This document shows positions 22,746 through 32,328 of a stretch of 64,000 nt of DNA, piece by piece. The notes below the pieces were generated by a model. The model was not told the DNA's origin. It did no database searches and saw nothing but the letters and a program-made list of their open reading frames with translations. A program made the translations under genes and the position numbers. Source of the DNA: CAZOVB01 sp964583095 (GTDB lineage: Bacteria; Planctomycetota; Phycisphaerae; SM23-33); contig CAZOVB010000005.1 in the NCBI GenBank assembly GCA_964583095.1, positions 67,049 through 131,048 of the forward strand, given 5' to 3'. Numbering within the stretch: the stretch's first letter is position 1; the number at the start of each line of letters is the position of its first letter.

Positions 22746-24617
22746 CTATTTGCCGCTGCGGCTGCGGGGTACGCGGCGGGGCATGGCCCCGAGGGTCACT
22801 TGAACCGTCTTGTATGCCTGGCCGCGACGGTATTCGATTTCGATCACATCGCCGACCTCTTTTTCGCTGACAATCTGCACAAGGTCCGAAGAGTCCACCA
22901 CGCGCAGGTCTCCCACGCGGACAATCACGTCGCCCTTCTGCAGGCCGGCTTTATGGGCCCCGCTGCCCTCGACCACGTCCACCAGCCGCAGGCCGTCTTT
23001 CTCCGAGGCCATCCGGATGCCGATGTACGCCTGGTTGGGCCGAATCCGAATCGGCGGGGGCTCCTGGGCCTTTACCCACTGCTTCCAGTCCTTCTCGATC
23101 TGTTCCAGTGGCCGACCCAGAACCTTCTCCATTGCGTCCATACCGGTCGGATCTTTCTGGTAACCGTCCAGATAAGCGTCGTACCAGGTCTTGAGCTGTC
23201 CCTTGTCGTGGAGGTACTTGAGCATGTAGCGCACCTGGGAATAGCCGACCGTGGCGTTGCGCATGAACTGCTTGTGACTGAGCTTGGCCAGCTTGGAAAA
23301 CTCGATGGTCTTGTCCCGGGCGACCAGGCGCTTGAGCAGGATCAGGCGGTAGTTGTCCAGGGGCAGGACCTTATCTTCTTCGATACGGGAGGTTTCAAAC
23401 AGCGTCGCCAGGCCTTCGGTAATCCAGATCGGGTGGCGCTGGCCCAGGCTGTCCTGATCGCCGAAATGCAGGGCATGGGTGAACTCGTGGGTCATCACCA
23501 TCCCCATCGAGCGGGCGGTGAGGGTTCGCTGGTCGTGGCGGTAGTATCCGCCCACGTTGCGATGCTTCCACTCCCGGGGGACCAGGACGGTTACATACTG
23601 GTCGAAGTCGGAGCCGAACAGATCCCGCCGCTGAATCCGGGCGTACTCGACCAGAAAGGACTTGAGCTCTTCGAGCATTCGCTGGTCGACGTCCGTGGCG
23701 AAAACCAGCCGTGATTCATGATCGACGTCATAAAGGTAGTCATCCCCGTGGGCCTCTTTGAGAGTTGTCAGGATCATCTCGGCCCGGGTCTTCTGAATCT
23801 CCTCCCGCCGTGCCAGAAGGTCCAGATACGCCTCGGTGCTTCGGATGGCCCTCAGGTCCGGGTCCCGCTGCATGTGACGGAAATCCGCATATCCATGATC
23901 AAAGGCCTTATCGAGCGCGTCACAGGCTGCATCGAGGTTCCCCAACCGACTTTCGGCACAGGCCAGGTTGTACCACGTTACCGAGTGCTCGGGGCGAAGC
24001 TCCAGCATCTCCAGTACGATCTGTCTCGCCTTGGCCCACTGCTTGGCCCGGAAGTGGTTCATCGACTGCTGAAACAGCGCGGCGAATTTCCGTTGCCCTG
24101 CCGCGGTCTGATCGGGCTGCTGGGCGCCGGCCTGCGGGCTCTGCGAATCCGGTCTGGCTTCGAGATCCTCCAGCAGCTTGCGATAGCCGGGCCGCTCGCG
24201 CAAGGCTGCGAGGTCTTTGTCGTCGCGAAGCCGCTTCAGGTCGCTGTAACCAAGTTCGACGGCCCTGTCCAGGCTCTTCAGCGCCGCGTCAACCTTGCTC
24301 TGGAGACTCTGCAGGCAGGCCAGATTGAACCAATGGGTGGGTTTCTTCGGCTCAAGATCCAGGATGCCGCGCATGGCCGATTCTGCCTTGGCGTACTCGC
24401 CGGCCTGGTAGTGCTTGAGGACCTGCCTTTCCAGGTCTTCCACTGCTGCCTGAGACTTGGCCGGACTCCACAGCGGTGGCGTCCGATCGACGACAACCTC
24501 GTAGGCATCACGGTACCTTCGGTACTCATCCACGTAGGGTTCGGCGTCGACATCTACCTTTACGCAACCAAGCAGCGCACCAGGCAGGACCGCAAGAGAG
24601 AACAGAAATCTTCGCAT
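22746..24617 (-). CDS. TPR-metallopeptidase-PDZ lipoprotein
   Basis: A 623-residue exported protein. Residues 1-18 are a lipoprotein signal with lipobox LLGC. Tetratricopeptide-like repeats cover about 55-250 (THWFNLACLQSL and TWYNLACAESRL mark repeats). A zinc peptidase of the MA (gluzincin, M1/M61-like) type follows, with the HExxH motif in MTHEFTHALHFG near 375. The last 100 residues form a PDZ domain (YIGIRMASEKDGLRLVDVV...AGLQKGDVIVRV). Likely a periplasmic protease; substrate unknown. A perfect TATAAT lies 33-38 bases before the ATG. Confidence 0.88.
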   Translation of the reverse strand: MRRFLFSLAVLPGALLGCVKVDVDAEPYVDEYRRYRDAYEVVVDRTPPLWSPAKSQAAVEDLERQVLKHYQAGEYAKAESAMRGILDLEPKKPTHWFNLACLQSLQSKVDAALKSLDRAVELGYSDLKRLRDDKDLAALRERPGYRKLLEDLEARPDSQSPQAGAQQPDQTAAGQRKFAALFQQSMNHFRAKQWAKARQIVLEMLELRPEHSVTWYNLACAESRLGNLDAACDALDKAFDHGYADFRHMQRDPDLRAIRSTEAYLDLLARREEIQKTRAEMILTTLKEAHGDDYLYDVDHESRLVFATDVDQRMLEELKSFLVEYARIQRRDLFGSDFDQYVTVLVPREWKHRNVGGYYRHDQRTLTARSMGMVMTHEFTHALHFGDQDSLGQRHPIWITEGLATLFETSRIEEDKVLPLDNYRLILLKRLVARDKTIEFSKLAKLSHKQFMRNATVGYSQVRYMLKYLHDKGQLKTWYDAYLDGYQKDPTGMDAMEKVLGRPLEQIEKDWKQWVKAQEPPPIRIRPNQAYIGIRMASEKDGLRLVDVVEGSGAHKAGLQKGDVIVRVGDLRVVDSSDLVQIVSEKEVGDVIEIEYRRGQAYKTVQVTLGAMPRRVPRSRSGK

Positions 24618-24649
24618 GAGCCGCTCCTGTAACGGGTAAGGCTTTCACG

Positions 24650-24678
24650 ATTATAAACGCATTTCCAGACCGAAAGTT
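24650..24678 (-). promoter_or_regulatory. Candidate promoter of the TPR-metallopeptidase gene
   Basis: Perfect TATAAT on the minus strand (24650-24655). The -35 at 17-base spacing is AACTTT (24673-24678), a poor match, so support rests on the -10. Confidence 0.4.
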
Positions 24679-24707
24679 CCCTCCCGCAGCTTCTGTCCGG
24701 AAAGGGT

Positions 24708-26600
24708 CTATATCTTCATCGCCGGTTTTCGGCATGTAACCTTAACTGAGAAAGAGCCTTGCTGATCGATTCCTGCATGCAGGCTCATCCGGGTTCCACC
24801 GAAATTCCCTGCATGAAGATCTTTGACAATGGGGGAACCGAAAGACACCACAGTATCCTTCGGAAGCTCGCCGAGGGCAAATTCGACCAGAGAATTGTCA
24901 ATCTCAATCGCTGCCAGTTCCGGACAGTCTTCCGAAGCAAAGGTTTGTCCCGCCCACGAACCGCCCGACTCGGGCAACTGCCCGTCTCGCATGGCCTGGA
25001 CCTGCTCATCGGTCCAGAAGGCCAGGTGGCTCATCGGGTGTTTCCGAACGTGGAAGTCCAGGCTGACCTCTCCCGAGGCCCCTTCCAGACAAACGTCGAC
25101 GGTCAGCTTCTCTCCCTCAACCACGTAGCATATCGTGCACGCCGGGCCCTCATTGCCCCGGGCATCCTGGAGAATCTCGACCAGCTCTATCTCGACCCGC
25201 TCTGCTTCCTGGCGAACCTGGAGATCTTTCAGGACGCGCTGCGAATGGTACGTCCTGGAATCGGCCGTCAGCTTCACATGCGGAAAGGCCGCCCAGTCCT
25301 CCCCGCTGCCGACATCGTACCGCTGGGTATTGATACTCTCGGACGGCAGGGAGTTGAGCACCGAGGCGAGCAGGCCGGGGAAATCGCGGTGAGCGATGGC
25401 ACTGAGCCCGCGCGACCAGATATTCTTCTCGTATCCGGTCAGCCAGAGCTGCCAAGGTCCCCGGCGAACGATCGTGTAGTCAATCTCCTCGAGCCGCTCG
25501 ATCGGCTCGAGAGCAGCCGGCGGTTCGGGACGCGTTCGCAGCGCCTGCTGCCAAACCTCCAGAAGCAGGGGATTGCAGACCCTTACCAGGCTCAGTGCGC
25601 AGAGACTCCGGCGAATCTGCGCCCCGTCGCCCTGGTTGTGCAACACGCTGTGATGGGGTCGGATGGCCGTGTCCGGGTAGCTTCTCCAGTGCGTCGCGAC
25701 CCAGCCCAGGGCCTGGGCATCACCTCTGGCTCCCAGCACGAGAGGCACGTCCAGATCAGCGGACTTTACGCTGGATCCGCGCGTGCCGTAGTTGGCGGGA
25801 ATCTCCGCACGGGCTGATGCCATCTTCCGATTCGCCGACCACATCCTCCCCAGGACTTCCAGGGATCTGGTGTCCTCCGGGACCTTCCACACATGCCAGG
25901 CAAGCATCCTCGAAGCCAGGGCCTGATAGTTCCCACTGCAGCCGCCGGCCTCTCCCATATTCAGCCCGTTGGCAGAGACATTTCGATCCAGGAGCGCATG
26001 CAGCGATGTTCGGGCCCAGTCGATCCACTCCTGCCGCTCGGTCAGCCGACCCAGGCGCCAGAGCAGCGTTGCCAGATCCAGGCTGCAATTGAATACCAGG
26101 GTGCCCAGGGAGGGGTTGCCGTAGATCCATCGGCCCAGGTCTTCCAGGGCCCCCTGCCAGCGCGTTCGGCGGTGGATATCAATTTCGTTCTGCAGGAACA
26201 CGTAGGCGTTGAGAATGTGGTGGCCAAAAAAAGCATTGGCCCAGGGGGCGCTGCGATAGATGTCCTCTCCGCACCAGGGCTCGGCGTACTTCTGGTGGAA
26301 GCTGCCGGCCGGGGAGCGGTAGAAGCCGATCGTCCGGTCGATGAGGCTCACAGCGAAATCCAGATCTTCCTCGCTACGAAGCTGGTAGTAGAGATCGCCG
26401 GCCACCACGGCCAGGCCACACATGTCCGGCGTATGGGTGACGGGATAGGGAAGCCCGGGCCTGTCTTTGTGAGCATAGCAGAAGACTTCGCCTTCTTCGC
26501 TGAGCAGCCAGCGGCGAACGAAGTCGATTGCCTGCCGATTGAGGCGCGTTTCCTCTTCTCGCAATTGCTGGAGTCTGGGAAGTTCGGGCATCTCGGCCAT
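24708..26600 (-). CDS. Probable glycan-active (toroid) protein, unknown specificity
   Basis: A 630-residue protein with no signal peptide. The N-terminal 400 residues are helix-rich with repeated Trp/Tyr/His-rich helices (HKDRPGLPYPVTHTPDMCG, RSAPWANAFFGHHIL) in the manner of (alpha/alpha)-toroid polysaccharide lyases and hydrolases. The C-terminal 200 residues are beta-rich, as in heparinase-like lyases. I recognise no exact family and can name no catalytic residue. It lies between the metalloprotease and transketolase genes on the same strand. Lyase/hydrolase function is an inference from fold-like pattern only. Confidence 0.7.
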   Translation of the reverse strand: MAEMPELPRLQQLREEETRLNRQAIDFVRRWLLSEEGEVFCYAHKDRPGLPYPVTHTPDMCGLAVVAGDLYYQLRSEEDLDFAVSLIDRTIGFYRSPAGSFHQKYAEPWCGEDIYRSAPWANAFFGHHILNAYVFLQNEIDIHRRTRWQGALEDLGRWIYGNPSLGTLVFNCSLDLATLLWRLGRLTERQEWIDWARTSLHALLDRNVSANGLNMGEAGGCSGNYQALASRMLAWHVWKVPEDTRSLEVLGRMWSANRKMASARAEIPANYGTRGSSVKSADLDVPLVLGARGDAQALGWVATHWRSYPDTAIRPHHSVLHNQGDGAQIRRSLCALSLVRVCNPLLLEVWQQALRTRPEPPAALEPIERLEEIDYTIVRRGPWQLWLTGYEKNIWSRGLSAIAHRDFPGLLASVLNSLPSESINTQRYDVGSGEDWAAFPHVKLTADSRTYHSQRVLKDLQVRQEAERVEIELVEILQDARGNEGPACTICYVVEGEKLTVDVCLEGASGEVSLDFHVRKHPMSHLAFWTDEQVQAMRDGQLPESGGSWAGQTFASEDCPELAAIEIDNSLVEFALGELPKDTVVSFGSPIVKDLHAGNFGGTRMSLHAGIDQQGSFSVKVTCRKPAMKI

Positions 26601-26692
26601 GGGCGGTTGCCTTTTGTAAAGAAAGGGGCCGCCGAAGCGCCGGCCGGGGGGCCGGGCCTCGACGGCCTGGTTTTAGCGAACGTGCGAATAGA

Positions 26693-28645
26693 TCATGCTT
26701 CCGATGCGTCAAAAAGCTCCTGGGCCTTTTTGCAGATGTCCTGGGCGGTCAGGCCGACCACCTTGAGGATCTCTTCGGGGGTCTTGGCACTCTTGGGGAT
26801 GCTCTGAACGTGCATGGATTCGACGGCCACGCCAAGGTCGCTTCCGGCCGCGGCTGTAGCGATCTCATCAGCGAATCCGCCGACGTAGTTGTCCTCGACA
26901 ACGAGGATCTGTCCGCGGCAGTCGTCGCCGATGCGGAGGATTTCCTCGGCCTGGAGGGGCAGCATGTAGGCATCGACGAGCGAGGCGTTGAGCCCGGCTT
27001 TTTCTTCCAGCAGGGAAACCGCCTGACGGGCGACATGCGTCATGTAGCCGCTGGCCACGATGCACAGGTCTTCCCCGTCGCGCAGGTGCTTGAAGCCGGA
27101 GGTGTCGAACGTCTCGTCCTCCTCGTAGATAAACGGCACGTCCGGACGGTGCGTCCGCATGTAGCACATGCCGTCGATGTTGGCCATCATCTCGGTCAGA
27201 CGGTAGGCCATCACCGCATCGGAAGGCTGGAATACGTGGCAGGCGCAGTGGCCGTCCACGCGGTAACTGTGGGCGAAGCTCCGGAAGAACGCCACGTCCG
27301 GCAGGCCCATCTGGCTGGGGCCGTCGGCCGCAAGAGAAACACCCGAGTGCGAGCCGCACATCTTGATATTGGCGTTGGTGATTGCCGCCATCTCCACCTG
27401 GTCGTAGGCCCGAACGATGAACTTGGCAAAGCTGGAGATGAACGGGACCTTGCCGGCCGCGGCCAGGCCGACGCCGGCGGTGACCATGTTCTGCTCGGCG
27501 ATTTTGCCCTCGAAGTACCGATCGGGATGGGCAGAGGCGAACATGTTGGCAAAGGTCGAGCCCTGCACGTCGCCGTCCAGGGCTACGATGCTCGGGTCGG
27601 ATCCCATCGCCAGAAGGGCCGCTCCGTAAGCGCGGCGGGTGGCGAGCTTCTTCTTTTCCAGGGCGCTTCCGAGTCCGGCCGCCTGGAGCCCTTCGGCGAT
27701 GGACCCGGCCGAGAGCCGGCCGCGCTGGCTGCGCTGGATCGGTTCGGGGCTGGTCAACTCGGCTGCCTCGGAGTCTTCCATCTCCGCCACACCCAACTGC
27801 GAGGCCTTTTCGTCCAGTGACGCCAGTGCCTGGGGAACCTGCTCCTCGGTCAGCGGCTTGCCGTGGTGTCCCTGGTCCTGGAGGATCTCGACGCCCCAGC
27901 CCTTGACGGTCTTGGCCACCACCGCGATGGGCTTGTCGGTCGCTTCGGCAGTGAGGGCCTCGAAGATCTGCTCGAAGTCGTGGCCGTCGATGACCTTGAC
28001 CTCGAAGTTGAAGGCCTCAAGCTTGGCCTGGAGCGTCTGGGCCGACTGCTGATCCGAGACGTGGTCGCTCTGGCCCTGGCCGTTGCAGTTGAAGATGACC
28101 CGCACGTTGTGAAGCTTGTGATCCACCAGGAAGTCCAGGGCTTCCCAGATCTGGCCTTCGCGGCTTTCGCCGTCGCCGCAGATGCAGAAGATCTTGCGGT
28201 TGCCACCATCGACCTTGTCGCCCGCGGCCAGGCCGGCCGCTCCGCTGATGCCCTGGCCCAGGCTGCCTGTGGCCGAGTCGAAGAACGGAAAGCCCTGGGC
28301 GGGGTTGGGATGCCCGTCCAGAACGCTGTCGGCGTCGCGAAGTGTCAGGGCGTCATCAAAGCGAAGCGAAGAGGGGTGCTTTTCACTGCCCACGACGCCG
28401 CCAAGGTCGCAGTAGGCCGCGTAGACGATCGGGACGGCGTGGCCTTCGGAGAGGACGAGTCGGTCGGCCCCGCTGTGCCACGGATTCTTCGGATCATACT
28501 TCATGATCCGATACATCAATGCCACCGTCAGGTGCGCCAACGAAAGCCCGCTGGAGGGATGGCCCGAGCCGGCCTCGGTACACATCCGGCAGGTCATCTT
28601 GCCCAGCTTGATTACCTTTGCTTCCAAATCCTTGTATTCTGCCAT
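26693..28645 (-). CDS. tkt: Transketolase
   Basis: A 650-residue thiamine-diphosphate enzyme that moves two-carbon units between sugar phosphates in the pentose phosphate pathway, giving precursors and feeding glyceraldehyde 3-phosphate to dxs. Seen: N-terminal GSGHPSSGLSLAHL, the thiamine diphosphate motif GDGESREGQIWEAL, HGKPL, central EQNMVTAGVGLAAAGK and SHSGVSLAADGPSQMGLPD. The frame is open to 28711; ATG at 28645 is preceded by GGAGAA at good spacing. A linker of about 40 residues between the N-terminal and central domains contains extra charged residues. Confidence 0.95.
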   Translation of the reverse strand: MAEYKDLEAKVIKLGKMTCRMCTEAGSGHPSSGLSLAHLTVALMYRIMKYDPKNPWHSGADRLVLSEGHAVPIVYAAYCDLGGVVGSEKHPSSLRFDDALTLRDADSVLDGHPNPAQGFPFFDSATGSLGQGISGAAGLAAGDKVDGGNRKIFCICGDGESREGQIWEALDFLVDHKLHNVRVIFNCNGQGQSDHVSDQQSAQTLQAKLEAFNFEVKVIDGHDFEQIFEALTAEATDKPIAVVAKTVKGWGVEILQDQGHHGKPLTEEQVPQALASLDEKASQLGVAEMEDSEAAELTSPEPIQRSQRGRLSAGSIAEGLQAAGLGSALEKKKLATRRAYGAALLAMGSDPSIVALDGDVQGSTFANMFASAHPDRYFEGKIAEQNMVTAGVGLAAAGKVPFISSFAKFIVRAYDQVEMAAITNANIKMCGSHSGVSLAADGPSQMGLPDVAFFRSFAHSYRVDGHCACHVFQPSDAVMAYRLTEMMANIDGMCYMRTHRPDVPFIYEEDETFDTSGFKHLRDGEDLCIVASGYMTHVARQAVSLLEEKAGLNASLVDAYMLPLQAEEILRIGDDCRGQILVVEDNYVGGFADEIATAAAGSDLGVAVESMHVQSIPKSAKTPEEILKVVGLTAQDICKKAQELFDASEA

Positions 28646-28976
28646 GGGGTTCTCCAATTGGTTATGCGCAAATTCCGCGAAACGAGCAGAGTACCCTAGA
28701 CATCCCCGCAACGCAACCCAAACGGGCGCTGTTTTGCCCCCTTCACCCCCTGAAAAGGCGAATTAAGCGCCCTTTTTGTCTTAGAGTGAGTGAAAGAAGA
28801 GCTTTCTGTGTTGAGCGCCGGCCAAGGGGCCCAGTCAAGGACCGCCAACAGCAATGCCCTGGCTTCGTGGACCTCTCTGCCGGCCGGCAGGGGCAGAGGG
28901 ACAACGACAGGGCTGCCTGCAAGCAGCTCAACGCGAGAAGAATTGTGTCACTCGCTCCAGCAACTCGGTTGGGGTC
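28646..28976. other. Intergenic region upstream of tkt
   Basis: No gene seen in 331 bp. It holds one hairpin (28753-28776) with a T tract; no convincing promoter could be picked out by eye. Confidence 0.5.
28753..28776 (-). terminator. Terminator hairpin after the beta-helix gene
   Basis: Stem AAAAGGCG (28753-28760) pairs with CGCC(C)TTTT (28768-28776) with one bulge and a 7-base loop. T tracts lie on both strands, so it could act in both directions. It sits about 200 bases past the beta-helix stop. Confidence 0.45.
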
Positions 28977-31900
28977 TCAGGGGCCTTCTATTGCCCCCGC
29001 ATCCCGCCCCTTGCCGTTTGGGGCGATGCCATTGAAATCCCGCAGTTGTGGCCCGTCGAACTGCCACGCCCGCAGCTCCTGGATGTTCGTGCGGGCATCG
29101 GCCAGCGTCCCGCGAGAGACCCGAAGGAAGTCGATCAGCCCCTGGTAGTCTCTGCCGACCTCGAAGGGGGCCTCATTGGAAAGCGAAACACCCGCGGGAA
29201 GCGAGCAGTCCGCCTCCCGGACCGGATTGCCGTCGAGGAAAATCCGCATTTTTCCCGCGCGCCGGTCCACCTCGGCCAGGAGATGATGCCACTTTCCGTC
29301 GTTGACCTTCTCATCGCTGGTGACCGCGCTGATCTTGGAGGCCATCACCTGAAAAACCGCCCTGCCGTCGGGTGCGATGGCCAGCAGGTAGCCTTTTCGG
29401 TCCTTAAACTTGCTCACCAGCATCCCTCGGTTGCCTCGGCGAGCCCGGAAGTAGATCTCGATCAGGAAGTTATTGTCCTGCATATCGACGGTCTTGAACT
29501 CTTCGGGACCCACGGTAACCTCGCCTCGCCGTTTGTCGGTGTAGGTCGCTCCCTGGTTGAGGGCTTCGGGTGTCAGGACCGCAGGAGTGCCTTGGAACCG
29601 AAGAGCCGAGTCCACCCAGTCCTCCAGTTGCCCGCCCTGATAGCTCCGGGCGCCGGCCCAGTCGGCCTGGAGTGGATATCGCGGCATGTGGATATAGTGC
29701 TGCCTCTCGGGGTACGGCGACTGCATATACCAGTGGCTGTCGGTGATCTTCCCGGGATGGGCCTTGTTCTGATGGAAATGCCACTGGCCCACTTCGGCAT
29801 ACAGGCCCCAGGGGACGAAGACCTTCGCTCCCCGGCCATCGACGCCAGAGCCCGGCACCGGCCTCATATCGAAATTCTCCGGGTCGCGCAGCGGGGCCTG
29901 GTCGCTGATGATGCCAAGCTCGGACCGCAGGGCGCTTCGCTGCTCCAGCGCCTTGGCCATGGCCTGGGGATCATCGTAGACCTGCCCCGTATGCTCGAAG
30001 ACGCCCACGTGTCCGGTAATGTGGTGGAGGATGTTATTGGCGTAGGCGATGGTGGCGTAGTCGAAGTTGCTGCCCTGCTTGCCGGCATCGGCGGCGTTGG
30101 GGTCCTGGTCACCCTTGGCCGGCTTGCCGTGCCGGAAGACCAGCTCCGAGACGTCCTGGTAGATGTTGCCCAGGTAGGTCCATCGGCCCAGTTGGGGGGA
30201 CTGATTCCGCGAAGCCTGGACGAACCGGTAGGCGGTGTTGTTGAAGATGCGGTTCTGGAAGCTGATGAGCGTCTGGAAGGCGGATTCGTTGGCGTACTTG
30301 CTGCCCAATTCGTTGTTGGCGCCCCAGGCGATGTTGTTGAATACGTACTTCTGATACGATCCATCCAGGTAGTAGCAGTGCCCGAACCGGGGGGTGCCGG
30401 TCTTTTTGTTCTGCTGGTCCCGCCAGCTTGCGTACCCGCCGGGATTGCGGACCACGTTATCGAAGACATACCCCGGCCCGCCCTGGTTGATGTACAGCGC
30501 GCCCCAGTCGTTGCTGGCCAGGATGGGATCCACGATCTTGTTGTGGTGGATGATCATGCGGCAGAAGGGGGCATCGACGCCCTGGCCATGGCCCTTGGTG
30601 CCGGCGATGTCCATTCCTCCCTGGTACGTCCGGTGGAGGAAGTTGCCCGCCACGTGGACCTGCTCGGGATAGCGAAGGTTGACGGCGTGCTCGTGGCCCA
30701 TGTGGGGAAAGCGCAGGCCTATCTCGTAGAGACGGTTGCGAAGCAGATCCACCCGTCCAAGTCGGGAGCAATCCGCAGCGGTGCCTTTGCGCGGAGCGTT
30801 GCTCTTTACGTGGATCCCCCCGTGGTCGGTATAGCGGATGTCGTTGTCGGTAATCGAAATCCCGTCGATGGTATCGGTGCCCGTAAGAGCCTCGATGCGG
30901 ATGGCCTTGTTCACGTGCCGGAACGTGCAGTTGGAAATGCGGATGTTCCGCGCGGGGCCCAGGTTCCGGATCGCCGCTCCAAGCATGTCGCGGTCCTGGA
31001 AGATGAACAGCCACTGCTCCCAGACGTAGTTACTGAATCCAAAAGACAGGCCGCTGATCTCGACGTTCTCCAGGCCCGTCGCGTCCAGGAGGTTGATTCG
31101 CTTTGCGGCTTCGAGGGTCACCTTGCGCGGGTCGGCGTCGGCCTTGAGACGCAGGTAGAGCGTTCCGCCCGTTCCCTGCTTGTCGAACCAGTATTCGCCG
31201 GGGCTGTCGAGATAGTGCGGTTTGTCTTCCAGGAAGTAGCGATGGCCCTTGATGAGGATGCCCGGCCCCAGAAACGGGGTCGTAAAGGCCAGGGCTTTTG
31301 TCTCGGGATCGAACCGCTCGACGCGGCTGGGCATGGGCATGCCCATCACGATGCCCCACTCGGTGCGGACGGTGGCGCCTTCGTAGTATTCCGCATCTTC
31401 GGTCAGGTTGGTGGTATCGATGCCGTAGACGCCGTTGGAAATCTTTGAGCGTTTGTCCGGCAGGGACATGTGCTTCCACCACTGGGGGTTCTCCCACTGC
31501 CACCACTGGCTCATCACGTCCTGGGGATCGCTGACCTCCCAGTTGGGCGTCCGGGCAAGGGGGATGCGCCTGGCCTGTCCGTCCTGGTCCATCTGCCACA
31601 GCCCGCGCGGGGCGTAGTCCAGCCGGACTTTCCAAACCTTGTCGCCTTCGGGGATGTCCGGGTGCTCGCTGCCCTTGGTCCAGCCGGTTACGACCTCCGA
31701 ACCGCTGATCAGGGCCTGGCCCGAGCCCCAGGAAGGATCGCGCGTCAGACGCAGGGGCGTCCGCTGGGTTCCCCCGGCCCCCTTGGGGGCTCTCAGATGC
31801 CCGCGATAGACCACCCCGCTCTTGAAGACGTAGGTATCGGCCTGCGTGTCGGCCTTGGCTCTTCCCGTCGAGGCCGGGTCCCAGGGATGGTGCTTCCAGG

Positions 31901-32129
31901 GCTGATCCTTCGTGCCCGGGTTCTTGTCGCTGCCACCGGCGAAGTCGATGTAGCGCACCTCTCTGCCGGCCTGAAAGACGAAGGGCTCGGGCGTCCATTC
32001 CAGATCGCCCGTGGGAATCACCTTCGCGTGGGTCTTCTGCCAGGAGAACTCCTGTCCCCAGGCCGGGCTCAGAAGAAGGCAGACAAGGACAGCAGACAAG
32101 GCGGAAAGCAGAAGTGATTGGCGGATCAT
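28977..32129 (-). CDS. Secreted right-handed beta-helix protein with C-terminal LamG domain
   Basis: A 1050-residue exported protein. Signal peptide MIRQSLLLSALSAVLVCLLLSPAWGQ; the ATG at 32129 follows GAGGA at good spacing, and the longer frame to 32309 is discarded. The middle (about 300-700) is a parallel beta-helix of the pectate-lyase/alginate-epimerase type (AIRIEALTGTDTIDGISITDNDIRYTDHGGIHV), and the last 180 residues are a concanavalin-like LamG/laminin G-3 domain (KFKDRKGYLLAIAPDGRAVFQV...DGKWHHLLAEVDRR). Such planctomycete proteins act on or bind polysaccharides outside the cell. Catalytic residues cannot be named. Confidence 0.88.
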   Translation of the reverse strand: MIRQSLLLSALSAVLVCLLLSPAWGQEFSWQKTHAKVIPTGDLEWTPEPFVFQAGREVRYIDFAGGSDKNPGTKDQPWKHHPWDPASTGRAKADTQADTYVFKSGVVYRGHLRAPKGAGGTQRTPLRLTRDPSWGSGQALISGSEVVTGWTKGSEHPDIPEGDKVWKVRLDYAPRGLWQMDQDGQARRIPLARTPNWEVSDPQDVMSQWWQWENPQWWKHMSLPDKRSKISNGVYGIDTTNLTEDAEYYEGATVRTEWGIVMGMPMPSRVERFDPETKALAFTTPFLGPGILIKGHRYFLEDKPHYLDSPGEYWFDKQGTGGTLYLRLKADADPRKVTLEAAKRINLLDATGLENVEISGLSFGFSNYVWEQWLFIFQDRDMLGAAIRNLGPARNIRISNCTFRHVNKAIRIEALTGTDTIDGISITDNDIRYTDHGGIHVKSNAPRKGTAADCSRLGRVDLLRNRLYEIGLRFPHMGHEHAVNLRYPEQVHVAGNFLHRTYQGGMDIAGTKGHGQGVDAPFCRMIIHHNKIVDPILASNDWGALYINQGGPGYVFDNVVRNPGGYASWRDQQNKKTGTPRFGHCYYLDGSYQKYVFNNIAWGANNELGSKYANESAFQTLISFQNRIFNNTAYRFVQASRNQSPQLGRWTYLGNIYQDVSELVFRHGKPAKGDQDPNAADAGKQGSNFDYATIAYANNILHHITGHVGVFEHTGQVYDDPQAMAKALEQRSALRSELGIISDQAPLRDPENFDMRPVPGSGVDGRGAKVFVPWGLYAEVGQWHFHQNKAHPGKITDSHWYMQSPYPERQHYIHMPRYPLQADWAGARSYQGGQLEDWVDSALRFQGTPAVLTPEALNQGATYTDKRRGEVTVGPEEFKTVDMQDNNFLIEIYFRARRGNRGMLVSKFKDRKGYLLAIAPDGRAVFQVMASKISAVTSDEKVNDGKWHHLLAEVDRRAGKMRIFLDGNPVREADCSLPAGVSLSNEAPFEVGRDYQGLIDFLRVSRGTLADARTNIQELRAWQFDGPQLRDFNGIAPNGKGRDAGAIEGP

Positions 32130-32328
32130 GACAGGGTCCTCAAGAGACAAGAAAGTTCCGGAGCCGTTGCAGGTATTGTAACCCTCTGTCTCGGGAGTGG
32201 TTCCGCAGAAAGCTCGGCAGGGCCCGGCAAAAACAGCCCCGGAGGAGGCTTTGCCCCTCGCTCCGCCAGAGCGATCTGCCGAAGAATGCCTGGGGGCAAA
32301 GAAATGCATCTTCTAGGCCGTCAGCACG

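Noticed and set aside
28854..31448. Long plus-strand reading frame (864 codons) opposite the beta-helix gene
   Set aside because: It mirrors the minus-strand gene; the encoded sequence has no signal, motif or family, and high GC content keeps opposite frames open.
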